Below are positions 26,852-34,868 of a stretch of 64,000 bases of DNA, piece after piece. The position numbers and the translations under genes are program-made. Under the pieces are notes generated by a model that made no database searches, was not told the origin of the DNA, and saw only the letters and a program-made list of their open reading frames with translations. Position 1 is the first letter of the stretch. Each line of letters opens with the position of its first letter. Source of the DNA: Qipengyuania algicida (GTDB lineage: Bacteria; Pseudomonadota; Alphaproteobacteria; Sphingomonadales; Sphingomonadaceae); NCBI RefSeq assembly GCF_009828025.1, contig NZ_WTYA01000001.1, positions 62,001 through 126,000 of the forward strand, given 5' to 3'.

Positions 26852-27553
26852 CTAGTTCGGAATCGCAACCGGTTCCGGCAGGTGACGTGCAGCCCGAAGG
26901 ATTTCTGCGTTTTCATGGACAAAACGTCCGCGTACGGGACGCATGGCGAGATAAAGAGCCGCCCGCGCCACGGTTTGGGAATCGATCGCGCGATAACGTC
27001 GCAGACGCCCACCCAGAAACGGATTGATGAGCGGGCTGAGCACTATTCCGGCTCGCTCCGCGAATCGACGATCTCCATCCCTTCTGCCACGCAGCAAACC
27101 CGGTCGAAGGATGTCGAGCCGTTCAAAGCCGAGTTTTGCGAGATCTCTTTCGGTCTCGCCCTTCACTCTCAAATAGAAGCCTTTCGAGTGCGCGTCGGCC
27201 CCAACCGAACTCACCGCAACAAACCGCCTGACACCCAGCTTGCGGCAGGCACCGGCAAAATCAAGCACGAGGTCATGATCGACGCTGCGGAAAGCACCCT
27301 CGTCGCGACCTGCTTTCGCCCAGGTGGTGCCAATTGCGCAGATCACCGCCTGCGGTTTCAGCGATTCAACCACTTCGCCCCATCGCGCCGGGTCTGCGAC
27401 GAACATCTCCATGCGTGCACCGCGTGGCAATGCCATCTCCCGCCGGGCGATCGCGCCGAGACGCAAGTCCTCTCGTCCGACACATTCGTTGACGATGCTT
27501 CTGCCGACGAGGCCCGTCGCGCCGACGAGCGCGACTCTCATCGGCTCAGACAT
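26852..27553 (-). CDS. NAD(P)-binding Rossmann protein, TIP30/HTATIP2-like
   Basis: 233 residues from an ATG at 27553 that overlaps the dgt stop; an ATG at 27541 is also possible. 'VALVGATGLVGRSIV' is the dinucleotide-binding Gly-rich loop and 'FVAVSSVGAD' with 'YLRVKGETERDLAKLGF' supplies the Ser and the YxxxK-like region of atypical short-chain dehydrogenases. This pattern matches the TIP30/NmrA-like group, whose bacterial role is unclear. Translational coupling to dgt suggests a co-expressed housekeeping or nucleotide-linked function, which is an inference only. Confidence 0.78.
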   Translation of the reverse strand: MSEPMRVALVGATGLVGRSIVNECVGREDLRLGAIARREMALPRGARMEMFVADPARWGEVVESLKPQAVICAIGTTWAKAGRDEGAFRSVDHDLVLDFAGACRKLGVRRFVAVSSVGADAHSKGFYLRVKGETERDLAKLGFERLDILRPGLLRGRRDGDRRFAERAGIVLSPLINPFLGGRLRRYRAIDSQTVARAALYLAMRPVRGRFVHENAEILRAARHLPEPVAIPN

Positions 27554-28706
27554 TGCTGAGGCCATCCGGCACCCGGCCATAGATCCGCGCGCATTGGTCG
27601 ATTGCGTAGCGGTCGGTCATCCCGGCAATGAAATCGCAGATATGGCGGCTTCGCTCAGGATCGCCGGACGGCAGAGTTGCCAGCCATTCGTCGGGCAGAG
27701 TCGTCGGATCCTGCCGATAGGCGACGAACAGCCTTGCGACTACATCGCGTGCACGCTCCGCCGTGGCGATCTGCTCGGAATGATAATAGAGCCTGTCGTA
27801 CATGAATGCTTTCAGAGCGCGCTCCGCCTGTCCCATGTCAGGCGAAAAGGCAGCAAGTGCCTTGCCGGCGTCGCGCACCTCCTCCACGCTCGAATAGCCT
27901 TCCACCGCTTGGGCGGTCTGCGCGATCACATCATTGACCATTACACCGATCTGGTCACGCACGAGTTCGCGCAACTGGCGATCGCGCGGCGCATGCGGAT
28001 GACGCCGCTCTACCGCACGCCAGAGGTCCGCCACCATGTCCAGGGACAGCAGCTCGTCCAGATCGAGAAATCCCGCGCGCAGGCCATCGTCGATGTCGTG
28101 ATTGTCGTAGGCAATGTCGTCAGCGAGATTGGCGACCTGCGCCTCCAACGAGGGCCACTGGCCAAGCGACAAGGGGAAAGCCCGGTCAACATCGGCCAGC
28201 GCCCAATTGGCCGCCGCCACCGGGCCGTTGTGCTTCGCCATCCCTTCAAGCATTTCCCAGCTCAGATTGAGGCCCTCGTGATCGCAATAAGGGCTCTCCA
28301 GACGAGCAACGACCCGAACCGCATGGGCATTGTGATCGTAACCACCAGCATGAACCATGGCATCGCTCAAAGCTTTTTCACCGGCATGGCCGAAAGGTGG
28401 ATGGCCGATGTCGTGAACAAGGCACAGCGCCTCGGTCAGATCCTCGTCGAGTCCCAGCGCACGCGCGATCACCCGCCCAATCTGCGCTACCTCGAGACTA
28501 TGCGTCAGTCGCGTACGATAGTGATCTCCGTCGGGCGCGATAAACACCTGTGTCTTGGATTTCAGCCGACGGAAGGCGATCGAATGGAGCACCCGGTCGC
28601 GATCGCGTTGAAATGCGCTGCGGGGTCCGCGGCTCTGCGCCCCAGCTTCAGCGAATTCGCGCCCGCGGGTGGCGGCGGCAATGGAGGCGTAGCGAGCGAG
28701 CGTCAT
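27546..28706 (-). CDS. dgt: Deoxyguanosinetriphosphate triphosphohydrolase-like protein
   Basis: 386 residues, the size of the short Dgt-like group. HD-domain enzymes of this family release triphosphate from dNTPs and help balance the pool. The metal-binding pattern is visible: His in 'RTRLTHSLEVAQIGR', the HD pair in 'CLVHDIGHPPFGHAGE', and a later Asp in 'LADDIAYDNHDIDDGL'. The N-terminal 'SAFQRDRDRVLHSIAFRRLKSKTQVF' is diagnostic. The stop overlaps the downstream TIP30-like start. Confidence 0.93.
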   Translation of the reverse strand: MTLARYASIAAATRGREFAEAGAQSRGPRSAFQRDRDRVLHSIAFRRLKSKTQVFIAPDGDHYRTRLTHSLEVAQIGRVIARALGLDEDLTEALCLVHDIGHPPFGHAGEKALSDAMVHAGGYDHNAHAVRVVARLESPYCDHEGLNLSWEMLEGMAKHNGPVAAANWALADVDRAFPLSLGQWPSLEAQVANLADDIAYDNHDIDDGLRAGFLDLDELLSLDMVADLWRAVERRHPHAPRDRQLRELVRDQIGVMVNDVIAQTAQAVEGYSSVEEVRDAGKALAAFSPDMGQAERALKAFMYDRLYYHSEQIATAERARDVVARLFVAYRQDPTTLPDEWLATLPSGDPERSRHICDFIAGMTDRYAIDQCARIYGRVPDGLSNV

Positions 28707-28885
28707 TGCCGCACCGGCTAACGAAAAACCCCTGTTCGCGCTAGGGTCTGTGGGGATTCAGTTCAGGCGGAGCGGAGAATGGTGGGCTTACGCGACCCGG
28801 AGCGCAGCATACTTTTGGTGTGTGAGCACCGGAAGCGCGAAAGACTGCCGTTCGCAGGCCTGCATGGGCTGACTCCGCACATATC

Positions 28886-29587
28886 CTAAACGGCGTCGGC
28901 GCAAATCCATTCGACTGCCGCCCGACAGTGACTCGCTGTGGTGTCGAACACCGGCATGACATTGGCGTTGGTGGTCACGACCTGATCGAGCTCGGCACAG
29001 GCGAGAACGACCGAATGTGCGCCTTGCTGTTCCTTGCGAGTGATGATCGTCTTGAGCGCCCTTTCGGCGCCACGGGTCACCTTGCCCAGCATCAGTTCCT
29101 TGTAGATGATCGAATCGACCATCTCCGCATCGTCCGGGTCCGGTGCCAGCAAGTCGATTCCCTTCGCGACGATGCGTTGACGAAAGAAACCTTCGGTCAT
29201 GACAGCACGCGTGCCGAGCAATACCACGCCATCGGTCTGTCCGGCGCGTACAAGATCCTCTCCAACGGCGTCGGCGATGTGGAGAATGGGGATGCCGACG
29301 GCGTCGCTCACTTGGTCAAAGACGCGATGCATCGAATTGGCCGCAATAATCAACGCGCCGACGCCAGCCTGCTCGAGGCGCTGGGCGCTCTCGATCAAGA
29401 GTGCGGCGGCGCGATCCCAGCCTTCTTCGTCCTTGAGGGCGTAAAGCTGCGAATACTCGAGACTTTCGATGAACAGCGGGGCGCTCGCCGTTGGGCCTGA
29501 CCGCTTCTGGATCCCGCGATTGATCAACTCGTAATAAGCACGGGTGGCGATCCAGCTCAAACCCCCGATGATTCCCAATTTGCGCAA
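28886..29587 (-). CDS. Aspartate/glutamate racemase-family protein with altered active site
   Basis: 233 residues. 'LGIIGGLSWIATRAYYELIN' is the N-terminal signature of this family. The second catalytic thiol is present as Cys197 in 'VVLACAELDQ'. The first active-site position, just before the conserved Asn84 in 'IAANSMH', is Ala83, where family members have Cys or, in E. coli YgeA, Thr. A two-base racemase would therefore lack one acid/base. It may be a one-base epimerase, a lyase-like relative or an inactive regulator. Neighbours (dgt, pgsA) give no hint of substrate. Confidence 0.82.
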   Translation of the reverse strand: MRKLGIIGGLSWIATRAYYELINRGIQKRSGPTASAPLFIESLEYSQLYALKDEEGWDRAAALLIESAQRLEQAGVGALIIAANSMHRVFDQVSDAVGIPILHIADAVGEDLVRAGQTDGVVLLGTRAVMTEGFFRQRIVAKGIDLLAPDPDDAEMVDSIIYKELMLGKVTRGAERALKTIITRKEQQGAHSVVLACAELDQVVTTNANVMPVFDTTASHCRAAVEWICADAV

Positions 29588-29728
29588 GACCAGCGCCCTT
29601 CCTGTTCGTCCAATTGCGGCAACGCCCCTGTGGCGCCCCTTCGCCAGTGCAGCATGAACAAATGCTGGCTTCGTCGGTTCCGAATGCGTCTAACGGGGGC
29701 TAGGATTGGACGAGCGGAGTCCGCCGCT

Positions 29729-30337
29729 TCAATCCATGTGCTTCAGGCCGACACGCAGATAATCCCACCCGGTAATGCAGGTCAGGACCGCGGCTGCCCA
29801 AAGGCTTGTGAGTCCGACGAGATGGATCCACTGATCGCCTAAGGTGCCGCAATATTCCAGCGCCGAATGGCACGGGACACCTTCTACGGCGCCGCCAAGG
29901 ATGAGCGCCCCCAAGCTCATAAGCTGAAACGTCGTCTTCCACTTGGCGAGCTTCGAAACCGGCACCGACACCTGAAGGCCACCGAGAAACTCGCGCAGGC
30001 CCGAAACCGCCATTTCGCGAATCAGAATGATGAGCCCGGCGATGACATGGGCGTCGCCGACATAAGGCCCGCGCAGATAGCCCTGAGCGGTGAGGATCAG
30101 GATCACCGCGGCGACCATGATCTTGTCGGCAATAGGGTCGAGGAACTGGCCCAGCTTGGACACCGTCCCCTGTGCTCGCGCGAGATATCCGTCGAGGTAA
30201 TCGGTGAAGCCGATGATACAATAGAGCACGAAAGCGATGCCATAGCCGAGGTGCCATTCCGGCCACCACAGGAAGAAGCCCAGGATCGGCACCGCGAAAA
30301 TTCGCGAAAGCGTGAGAATATTCGGTAGAGTCAACAT
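29729..30337 (-). CDS. pgsA: CDP-diacylglycerol--glycerol-3-phosphate 3-phosphatidyltransferase
   Basis: 202 residues with several membrane segments. PgsA makes phosphatidylglycerol phosphate. The CDP-alcohol phosphotransferase motif is complete: D46, D49-G50, A53-R54, G63, D67, D71. ATG 30337 is chosen because AGGG lies 4 nt upstream and 'MLTLPNILTLSRI' is the standard N-terminus. It is divergent from the LplT-like carrier gene, another membrane-lipid function. Confidence 0.95.
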   Translation of the reverse strand: MLTLPNILTLSRIFAVPILGFFLWWPEWHLGYGIAFVLYCIIGFTDYLDGYLARAQGTVSKLGQFLDPIADKIMVAAVILILTAQGYLRGPYVGDAHVIAGLIILIREMAVSGLREFLGGLQVSVPVSKLAKWKTTFQLMSLGALILGGAVEGVPCHSALEYCGTLGDQWIHLVGLTSLWAAAVLTCITGWDYLRVGLKHMD

Positions 30338-30455
30338 CAACCCTTCCCTAGCGCCCGCATCGCCAGAGCAAAAGTCCAAGCTATGCTCTTGTTCGTGGCG
30401 GGCACGGTGCTAGGGCAAATCTCATGCCGCTAAGCGACACACGGGTTGCCAGCTG

Positions 30456-31904
30456 ATGACGACCGCTACCAGCCTGCTCGCCCGACGGCGGTTCCTGCCG
30501 CTGTTCGTGACGCAGCTGCTCAATGCTTTCAACGACAACCTTTACAAGACCGCAATGGTCCTGTTCGTGGTGTATTCGGTCTATAATTCCGAAGCGAGCG
30601 AGGCGCAGTTCAGTGCAATCGCGTCGGGCATCTTCATCCTGCCCTTCTTCCTGCTTTCCGCCATCGCCGGACAATTGGCCGATCTGCGCGACAAAGCGAA
30701 GATCATCCGCATCATCAAGGCTTGCGAGATCGCCATCATGAGCGTGGGTGCGGCGGGGTTGCTGATTTCTTGGCAGTCGGTGCAATGCGCTCGCGGCTTA
30801 CCGCAGTGCTATGTCGCCCCGCATCCGTTGCTGGCGGATATGGCGATTCCCTTGCTGCTCACCGCTTTGTTCGCGATGGGGGTGCATTCGACCTTCTTTG
30901 GTCCGATCAAATACGCCATCCTGCCGCAGCATCTGGAAAAGAAAGAGGTTCTTTCGGGCACCGGACTGGTCGAAGCAGGCACCTACATGGCGATACTGGT
31001 CGGCACGATTCTGGCAGGCTGGATTCCGGTAGAAGTCGCGGCGCTGGGCATACTGGGCACGTCGGTGATCGGTTATCTTGTTTCGCGACAGGTGCCTTCT
31101 GCTCCGCCGCAGGGTGATGAGGAAATGCACCTGCCGCTGCTCGAACCATTCTTCAAAAAGCACCGCAACTGGCTGATAAGGATCGTTGCTTTCATTCCGG
31201 TTGGCTTGGTCGATCAGATGATCGTCTCCGTTCGGCTGATCCGGGCGACCATGCACAACAAGGAAGTCTATTACGCCATCCTTGCCATCAGCTTCTTCTG
31301 GACCATCGGTGCGGTGCTGTTCATCCAGTTCCCCCCGCTCGCCAAAAACACGCTGATGGCGAGCAAGGAAGTCGCCAGCCTGTTTCTTGTGATCTTCTCA
31401 GTCGGGGTCGCGATCGGATCGGTGGCCGTCAACGCGCTGCTCAAAGGCGTAGTCTCCGCACGTTATTCGCCTCTGGCAGTCATCATAATGGGAGTGTTCG
31501 TTGTCGGGTTTTATTTCGTGGCCCGCAGTTGGCAGCACTATCCGGGCGAAGGACTGCTCGATGTGAGTGCCTTCATCACCCACCCGCACGCACCATTGCT
31601 AATGCTAATGCTGCTGGGCATTTCCGTATCGGGCGGAATGTTCGTGGTGCCGCTCTACGCCTTTCTCACCACCAAAGTCGCCTCCGACACCGCCGCCCGC
31701 ACCATCGCGGCCAACAATATCGTCAATTCGGGTGCGATGGTGGGAGGATCACTGCTCGCCGTAGGGCTCACCGCAGCGGGCGTGCCGATCACGGAACATC
31801 TCCTGCTCAGCGCAGCGATGTGCCTCGTTTCGGCCTGGCTCGCCTTGCGGCTCTACCGTGTCGAACAGGCCGAAGACGAAGCCAAAAGCGCAATCAGGCA
31901 ATAA
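30456..31904 (+). CDS. MFS transporter, LplT-like lysophospholipid carrier
   Basis: 482 residues with about twelve membrane segments. The N-terminal 'FLPLFVTQLLNAFNDNLYKTA' and 'HSTFFGPIKYAILPQHL' segments match the LplT/Aas MFS domain that flips lysophospholipids inward. In many bacteria this domain is fused or adjacent to an acyltransferase-ligase (Aas), which is not found here. Divergent from pgsA, which fits a membrane-lipid role. Its last 11 nt overlap the convergent small gene downstream. Confidence 0.85.
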   Translation: MTTATSLLARRRFLPLFVTQLLNAFNDNLYKTAMVLFVVYSVYNSEASEAQFSAIASGIFILPFFLLSAIAGQLADLRDKAKIIRIIKACEIAIMSVGAAGLLISWQSVQCARGLPQCYVAPHPLLADMAIPLLLTALFAMGVHSTFFGPIKYAILPQHLEKKEVLSGTGLVEAGTYMAILVGTILAGWIPVEVAALGILGTSVIGYLVSRQVPSAPPQGDEEMHLPLLEPFFKKHRNWLIRIVAFIPVGLVDQMIVSVRLIRATMHNKEVYYAILAISFFWTIGAVLFIQFPPLAKNTLMASKEVASLFLVIFSVGVAIGSVAVNALLKGVVSARYSPLAVIIMGVFVVGFYFVARSWQHYPGEGLLDVSAFITHPHAPLLMLMLLGISVSGGMFVVPLYAFLTTKVASDTAARTIAANNIVNSGAMVGGSLLAVGLTAAGVPITEHLLLSAAMCLVSAWLALRLYRVEQAEDEAKSAIRQ

Positions 31905-32088
31905 ACGCGAGAACTGCGGCGAAAGTCGCGAAATACGCGGTTGCAAACCCGCGCACATCACCAGCTGTCAGGCGCCAATTGCTTGGCATTGCGATACTGA
32001 CGAGCGGTCCGGTGCGCACGTGCTGCGGCAATCGCGCACGGAAAGGATGCCGCGCCGCCTCGTCAGTTAGAACCAGTGATCGTCTCAT
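31894..32088 (-). CDS. Small protein with C-terminal membrane segment
   Basis: 64 residues from ATG 32088. GGAGG is 8 nt upstream, a strong ribosome binding site that supports a real gene. The N-terminal 40 residues are basic and His/Arg-rich; residues about 48-64 ('GFATAYFATFAAVLAFIA') form one hydrophobic segment reaching the very C-terminus. No family recognised. The end overlaps the LplT-like gene by 11 nt in antiparallel orientation. Confidence 0.6.
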   Translation of the reverse strand: MRRSLVLTDEAARHPFRARLPQHVRTGPLVSIAMPSNWRLTAGDVRGFATAYFATFAAVLAFIA

Positions 32089-32124
32089 GTTTGCGCCCTC
32101 CAATTATTATCGGTCAATGGCGCG

Positions 32125-32139
32125 TTAACCCGCTGGTAA
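32125..32139. promoter_or_regulatory. Near-match to a CtrA box
   Basis: TTAA-N7-GTAA, seven of eight bases of the alphaproteobacterial CtrA site TTAA-N7-TTAA. It lies between the divergent small membrane protein gene (start 32088) and the TPP-enzyme gene (start 32234). The sequence is AT-rich enough for chance matches, so confidence is low. Confidence 0.25.
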
Positions 32140-32233
32140 CCAATCCGCTCCGGCCAATTTCGGAGCTGCCCCACGGCGGGACAGTAATCGCCTTGGTCCG
32201 CCTATAACCTCCATAGCATTGGTGGTGATTGTC

Positions 32234-33946
32234 ATGTCGCAAAGCGCCCGCTACTTGCCCGCGATGAGCGAAATCCGATCTCCCCGCCCTACGCCCGGTG
32301 CCGCGCGCCTGCTGGTCGACTGCCTGATCGAACAGGGATGCGACCGTATCTTCACAGTTCCGGGCGAAAGCTTCCTGCCCGTGCTCGACGCATTGCACGG
32401 GGAAGATCGGATCGACGTGGTCACATGCCGTCAGGAAGGCGGCGCGGCGTTCATGGCCTGTGCGGACGGGACGATGACCGGACGGCCGGGCGTGTGCTTC
32501 GTCACCCGCGGTCCGGGGGCGACCAACGCCAGCATCGGTGTGCACGTCGCGTTCCAGGATTCGCAGCCGATGATCCTGTTCGTCGGAGACGTCGATTCCT
32601 CGATGCGCGATCGTGAAGGGTTTCAGGAGCTGGACTTCGCAGCATTCTTCGGCCCGACCTCCAAATGGGCGGCTCGGATCGACAGTGCTGAGCGGATCCC
32701 CGAATATATCGCACGAGCCTATGCCACGGCCATTTCCGGTCGTCCCGGCCCGGTCGTGCTGGCTCTGCCGGAAGATATGCTCGGAGAGGCAGACGTTCCC
32801 GGAACTCCTCGCCCTTTCGTAACCCGCCCCGCTCAGGCACCATGTCCCGACGCGATGCAGGCCATGATGGCGCTGATCGGCGATGCAGCATCGCCGGTTG
32901 CGATCATCGGCGGTGCAGGTTGGAATCCCAAGGCGCGTGAGTATTTCCAGCTGTTCGCAGAACGGATAGGCATTCCGGTTGCGACCGCATTCCGAAGGCA
33001 GGACGCAATTTCGCCCTCGGCTCGGGTCTACGCAGGCAATCTTGGGTACGGGCCCAATCCGCAGTTGGTCGAGCGGGTGAAATCGGCCGATCTGATCCTC
33101 GCGGTCGGCGCGCGGCTCGGGGAAGCGACGACCGATGGGTATGCCATTCCGCCGATCCTCGGTTCGGATCGCAAGCTGATCCATGTTCATCCGGATCCGG
33201 ACGAGCTGAATCGTGTCTACCCCGCCGATCTGGCGATCTGTGCGGGCATGGACGAGTTTGCAGAAAGCGCCGCACTTTGGGACGAAAACGATGTCATCTC
33301 GTTCGACGCCGGCGCGCAAGCCCACACCGAATGGTTGGAATGGACGACGCCCAAGCCCAACGATCATGCGCTCGATCTTGGCATGTGCGTCCAGGCGATG
33401 CGCGATACGCTTCCTGCCGATACGGTCATTTGCAACGGAGCGGGTAACTTCTCCGGTTGGTGGCACCGCTTCTGGAAGTACGAGGGATTTCCGAGCCAGC
33501 TCGCACCAACTGCCGGTGCAATGGGCTATGGAGTGCCCGCTGCTGTAGCTGCGGCGCGCAGATTACCCGACCGTACCGTCGTGGCGTTGGCGGGCGACGG
33601 CGATTTCCTGATGAACGGGCAGGAGCTGGCGACCGCAGTCCAGCATGATTGCGACATGATTGTCGTGATCATCGACAATGGCGCCTATGGCACCATCCGA
33701 ATGCATCAGGAACGCGAATTCCCCACGCGTATTTCCGCAACCCAGCTCAAGAACCCGGATTTCACCGCTTTGGCCGCGGCCTACGGTGCATGGTCGCGAA
33801 AGATCCGGACGACAGCCGAATTCACGGACGCTCTGGTCGAGGCAAAGGGCCGCACAGGCCTGCGCGTGCTTCACTGCCTGATCGACGTAGAACAGCTTGC
33901 GGCCAGCGGAGCGAGCATCAGCGGCCTGCGACAGGTGAAACCGTAA
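32234..33946 (+). CDS. Thiamine diphosphate-dependent enzyme, acetolactate synthase-like large subunit
   Basis: 570 residues with the three-domain layout of the TPP decarboxylase/IlvB family: N-terminal pyrimidine domain with the cofactor-activating Glu in 'VTCRQEGGAAFMA', central Rossmann-like domain, and C-terminal PP domain with the TPP motif 'GDGDFLMN' ending at 'IIDNGAYG'. Candidates are acetolactate synthase or a glyoxylate carboligase/oxalyl-CoA decarboxylase-like enzyme. No small regulatory subunit gene (ilvH) follows, arguing against the main branched-chain enzyme. The start at 32234 has GGTGGTGA upstream; ATG 32264 is an alternative. Confidence 0.85.
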   Translation: MSQSARYLPAMSEIRSPRPTPGAARLLVDCLIEQGCDRIFTVPGESFLPVLDALHGEDRIDVVTCRQEGGAAFMACADGTMTGRPGVCFVTRGPGATNASIGVHVAFQDSQPMILFVGDVDSSMRDREGFQELDFAAFFGPTSKWAARIDSAERIPEYIARAYATAISGRPGPVVLALPEDMLGEADVPGTPRPFVTRPAQAPCPDAMQAMMALIGDAASPVAIIGGAGWNPKAREYFQLFAERIGIPVATAFRRQDAISPSARVYAGNLGYGPNPQLVERVKSADLILAVGARLGEATTDGYAIPPILGSDRKLIHVHPDPDELNRVYPADLAICAGMDEFAESAALWDENDVISFDAGAQAHTEWLEWTTPKPNDHALDLGMCVQAMRDTLPADTVICNGAGNFSGWWHRFWKYEGFPSQLAPTAGAMGYGVPAAVAAARRLPDRTVVALAGDGDFLMNGQELATAVQHDCDMIVVIIDNGAYGTIRMHQEREFPTRISATQLKNPDFTALAAAYGAWSRKIRTTAEFTDALVEAKGRTGLRVLHCLIDVEQLAASGASISGLRQVKP

Positions 33947-33956
33947 GCTCCATACG

Positions 33957-33990
33957 AAAGGGGCCGCCCACTTGGACGGCCCCCTTTGTT
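33957..33990. terminator. Terminator between the TPP-enzyme and CsbD genes
   Basis: GGGGCCG and CGGCCCC form a 7-bp GC stem around a 10-nt loop, flanked by AAA and TTT, between two convergent genes. It probably ends both transcripts. Confidence 0.75.
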
Positions 33991-34006
33991 GTTCGGTTGC
34001 TACGGC

Positions 34007-34177
34007 TCAGATATCGTCGCCAAGAGCGCCTTTTACCTTGCCCTTGAGCTGTTGACCCTTGCCTTTTGCTTCCTGAGCCTGCCCTTCCGCGCGGGTTTCA
34101 GGATTGTTGGACTGTTGCTTGATCTTTCCGGCGGCTTCGTTGGCGTTGCCTTTGATCTTGTCTACAAGTTCACCCAT
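34007..34177 (-). CDS. CsbD-family stress protein
   Basis: 56 residues, hydrophilic, with the CsbD pattern 'MGELVDKIKGNANEAAGKIKQ' followed by Lys/Gln/Ala-rich repeats. CsbD-like proteins accumulate under general stress; their molecular role is unknown. ATG 34177 is chosen because GGAGA lies about 7 nt upstream and the family begins at this point. I searched the upstream region by eye for an EcfG motif and did not find one. Confidence 0.9.
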   Translation of the reverse strand: MGELVDKIKGNANEAAGKIKQQSNNPETRAEGQAQEAKGKGQQLKGKVKGALGDDI

Positions 34178-34307
34178 TGCAATTCTCCAATAGCCTTTCA
34201 CAATGTCAGGCCTTTGGAAGAACAACGGAAACAACCCTCGATCGATCCCAAATATTGTCACTAAGCCGACAAAATGTGCTCCGTTTGAGCCATTCCGCGC
34301 TGCGGCA

Positions 34308-34718
34308 TCAACCTTTTGACATCTCTAATATGACCTCCCATTCCGCAGGCGTGATTTCCGCAACTGACAGGCGCGATTGACGAACCAGTTCACAATCGGC
34401 CAAACGCGGTTCCGCCTTGATTTGCTTGAGCGTCACCGGATGCCGCAATTTCTGCTTTGGCTTGACTTTCACCGCCGCCCATTTGCCTGTGGGATCGGTC
34501 GGATCGGTCAGCCCTCCCTCGCTGATCTCTACCACGCCGACAATCTCGAGGCCGATATTGGAATGGTAGAAGAATGCAGTATCGCCCTCTTGCATCGCTG
34601 CAAGATTGTTCTTCGCACGGTGGTTGCGCACCCCATCCCAGATGCCCTCGCCCTGCTCCACCAGATCATCCCAGCTGTAAGCGTCAGGTTCGGATTTCAT
34701 CAGCCAGTGTCGTGACAT
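34308..34718 (-). CDS. EVE-domain protein
   Basis: 136 residues, almost entirely one EVE domain: 'HWLMKSEPDAYSWDDL' start, 'WDGVRNHRAKNNLAAMQEGDTAFFYHS' core and a C-terminal 'SVAEITPAEWEVIL'. EVE domains belong to the PUA-like fold and are thought to recognise modified bases in DNA or RNA (thymocyte nuclear protein 1 group). Stand-alone gene; no restriction or modification genes nearby. Confidence 0.9.
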   Translation of the reverse strand: MSRHWLMKSEPDAYSWDDLVEQGEGIWDGVRNHRAKNNLAAMQEGDTAFFYHSNIGLEIVGVVEISEGGLTDPTDPTGKWAAVKVKPKQKLRHPVTLKQIKAEPRLADCELVRQSRLSVAEITPAEWEVILEMSKG

Positions 34719-34806
34719 AACTCTTTGCTCGTTTCCTTGGTTTCGTGGGCGCGACGGGGCGAAGCCGCGTTTCCGTATCCTTGTGCAAGCTAAATCGTAC
34801 CCCGGA

Positions 34807-34821
34807 TTAACGCCTTCTTAG
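34807..34821 (+). promoter_or_regulatory. Near-match to a CtrA box
   Basis: TTAA-N7-TTAG, seven of eight bases of the CtrA consensus, 47 nt before the start of a GGDEF/EAL gene. CtrA is known to control c-di-GMP enzymes and motility in several alphaproteobacteria. Position and target fit, but one mismatch and the short motif keep confidence low. Confidence 0.3.
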
Positions 34822-34868
34822 CCAACATGGTCGTAGCAAGGATGCTCTGACAAGCCTTGGGGGGACTA

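Noticed and set aside
29647-29667. Short inverted repeat CAGCAT/ATGCTG upstream of pgsA-side genes
   Set aside because: Six-bp stem without T-run or conserved context; expected by chance.
32114-33466. 450-codon open frame on the minus strand
   Set aside because: Antisense to the TPP enzyme, whose cofactor motifs are intact.
34178-34307. Possible EcfG promoter for csbD
   Set aside because: CsbD genes are often stress-controlled, but no GGAAC-N16/17-GTT was found on the minus strand here.
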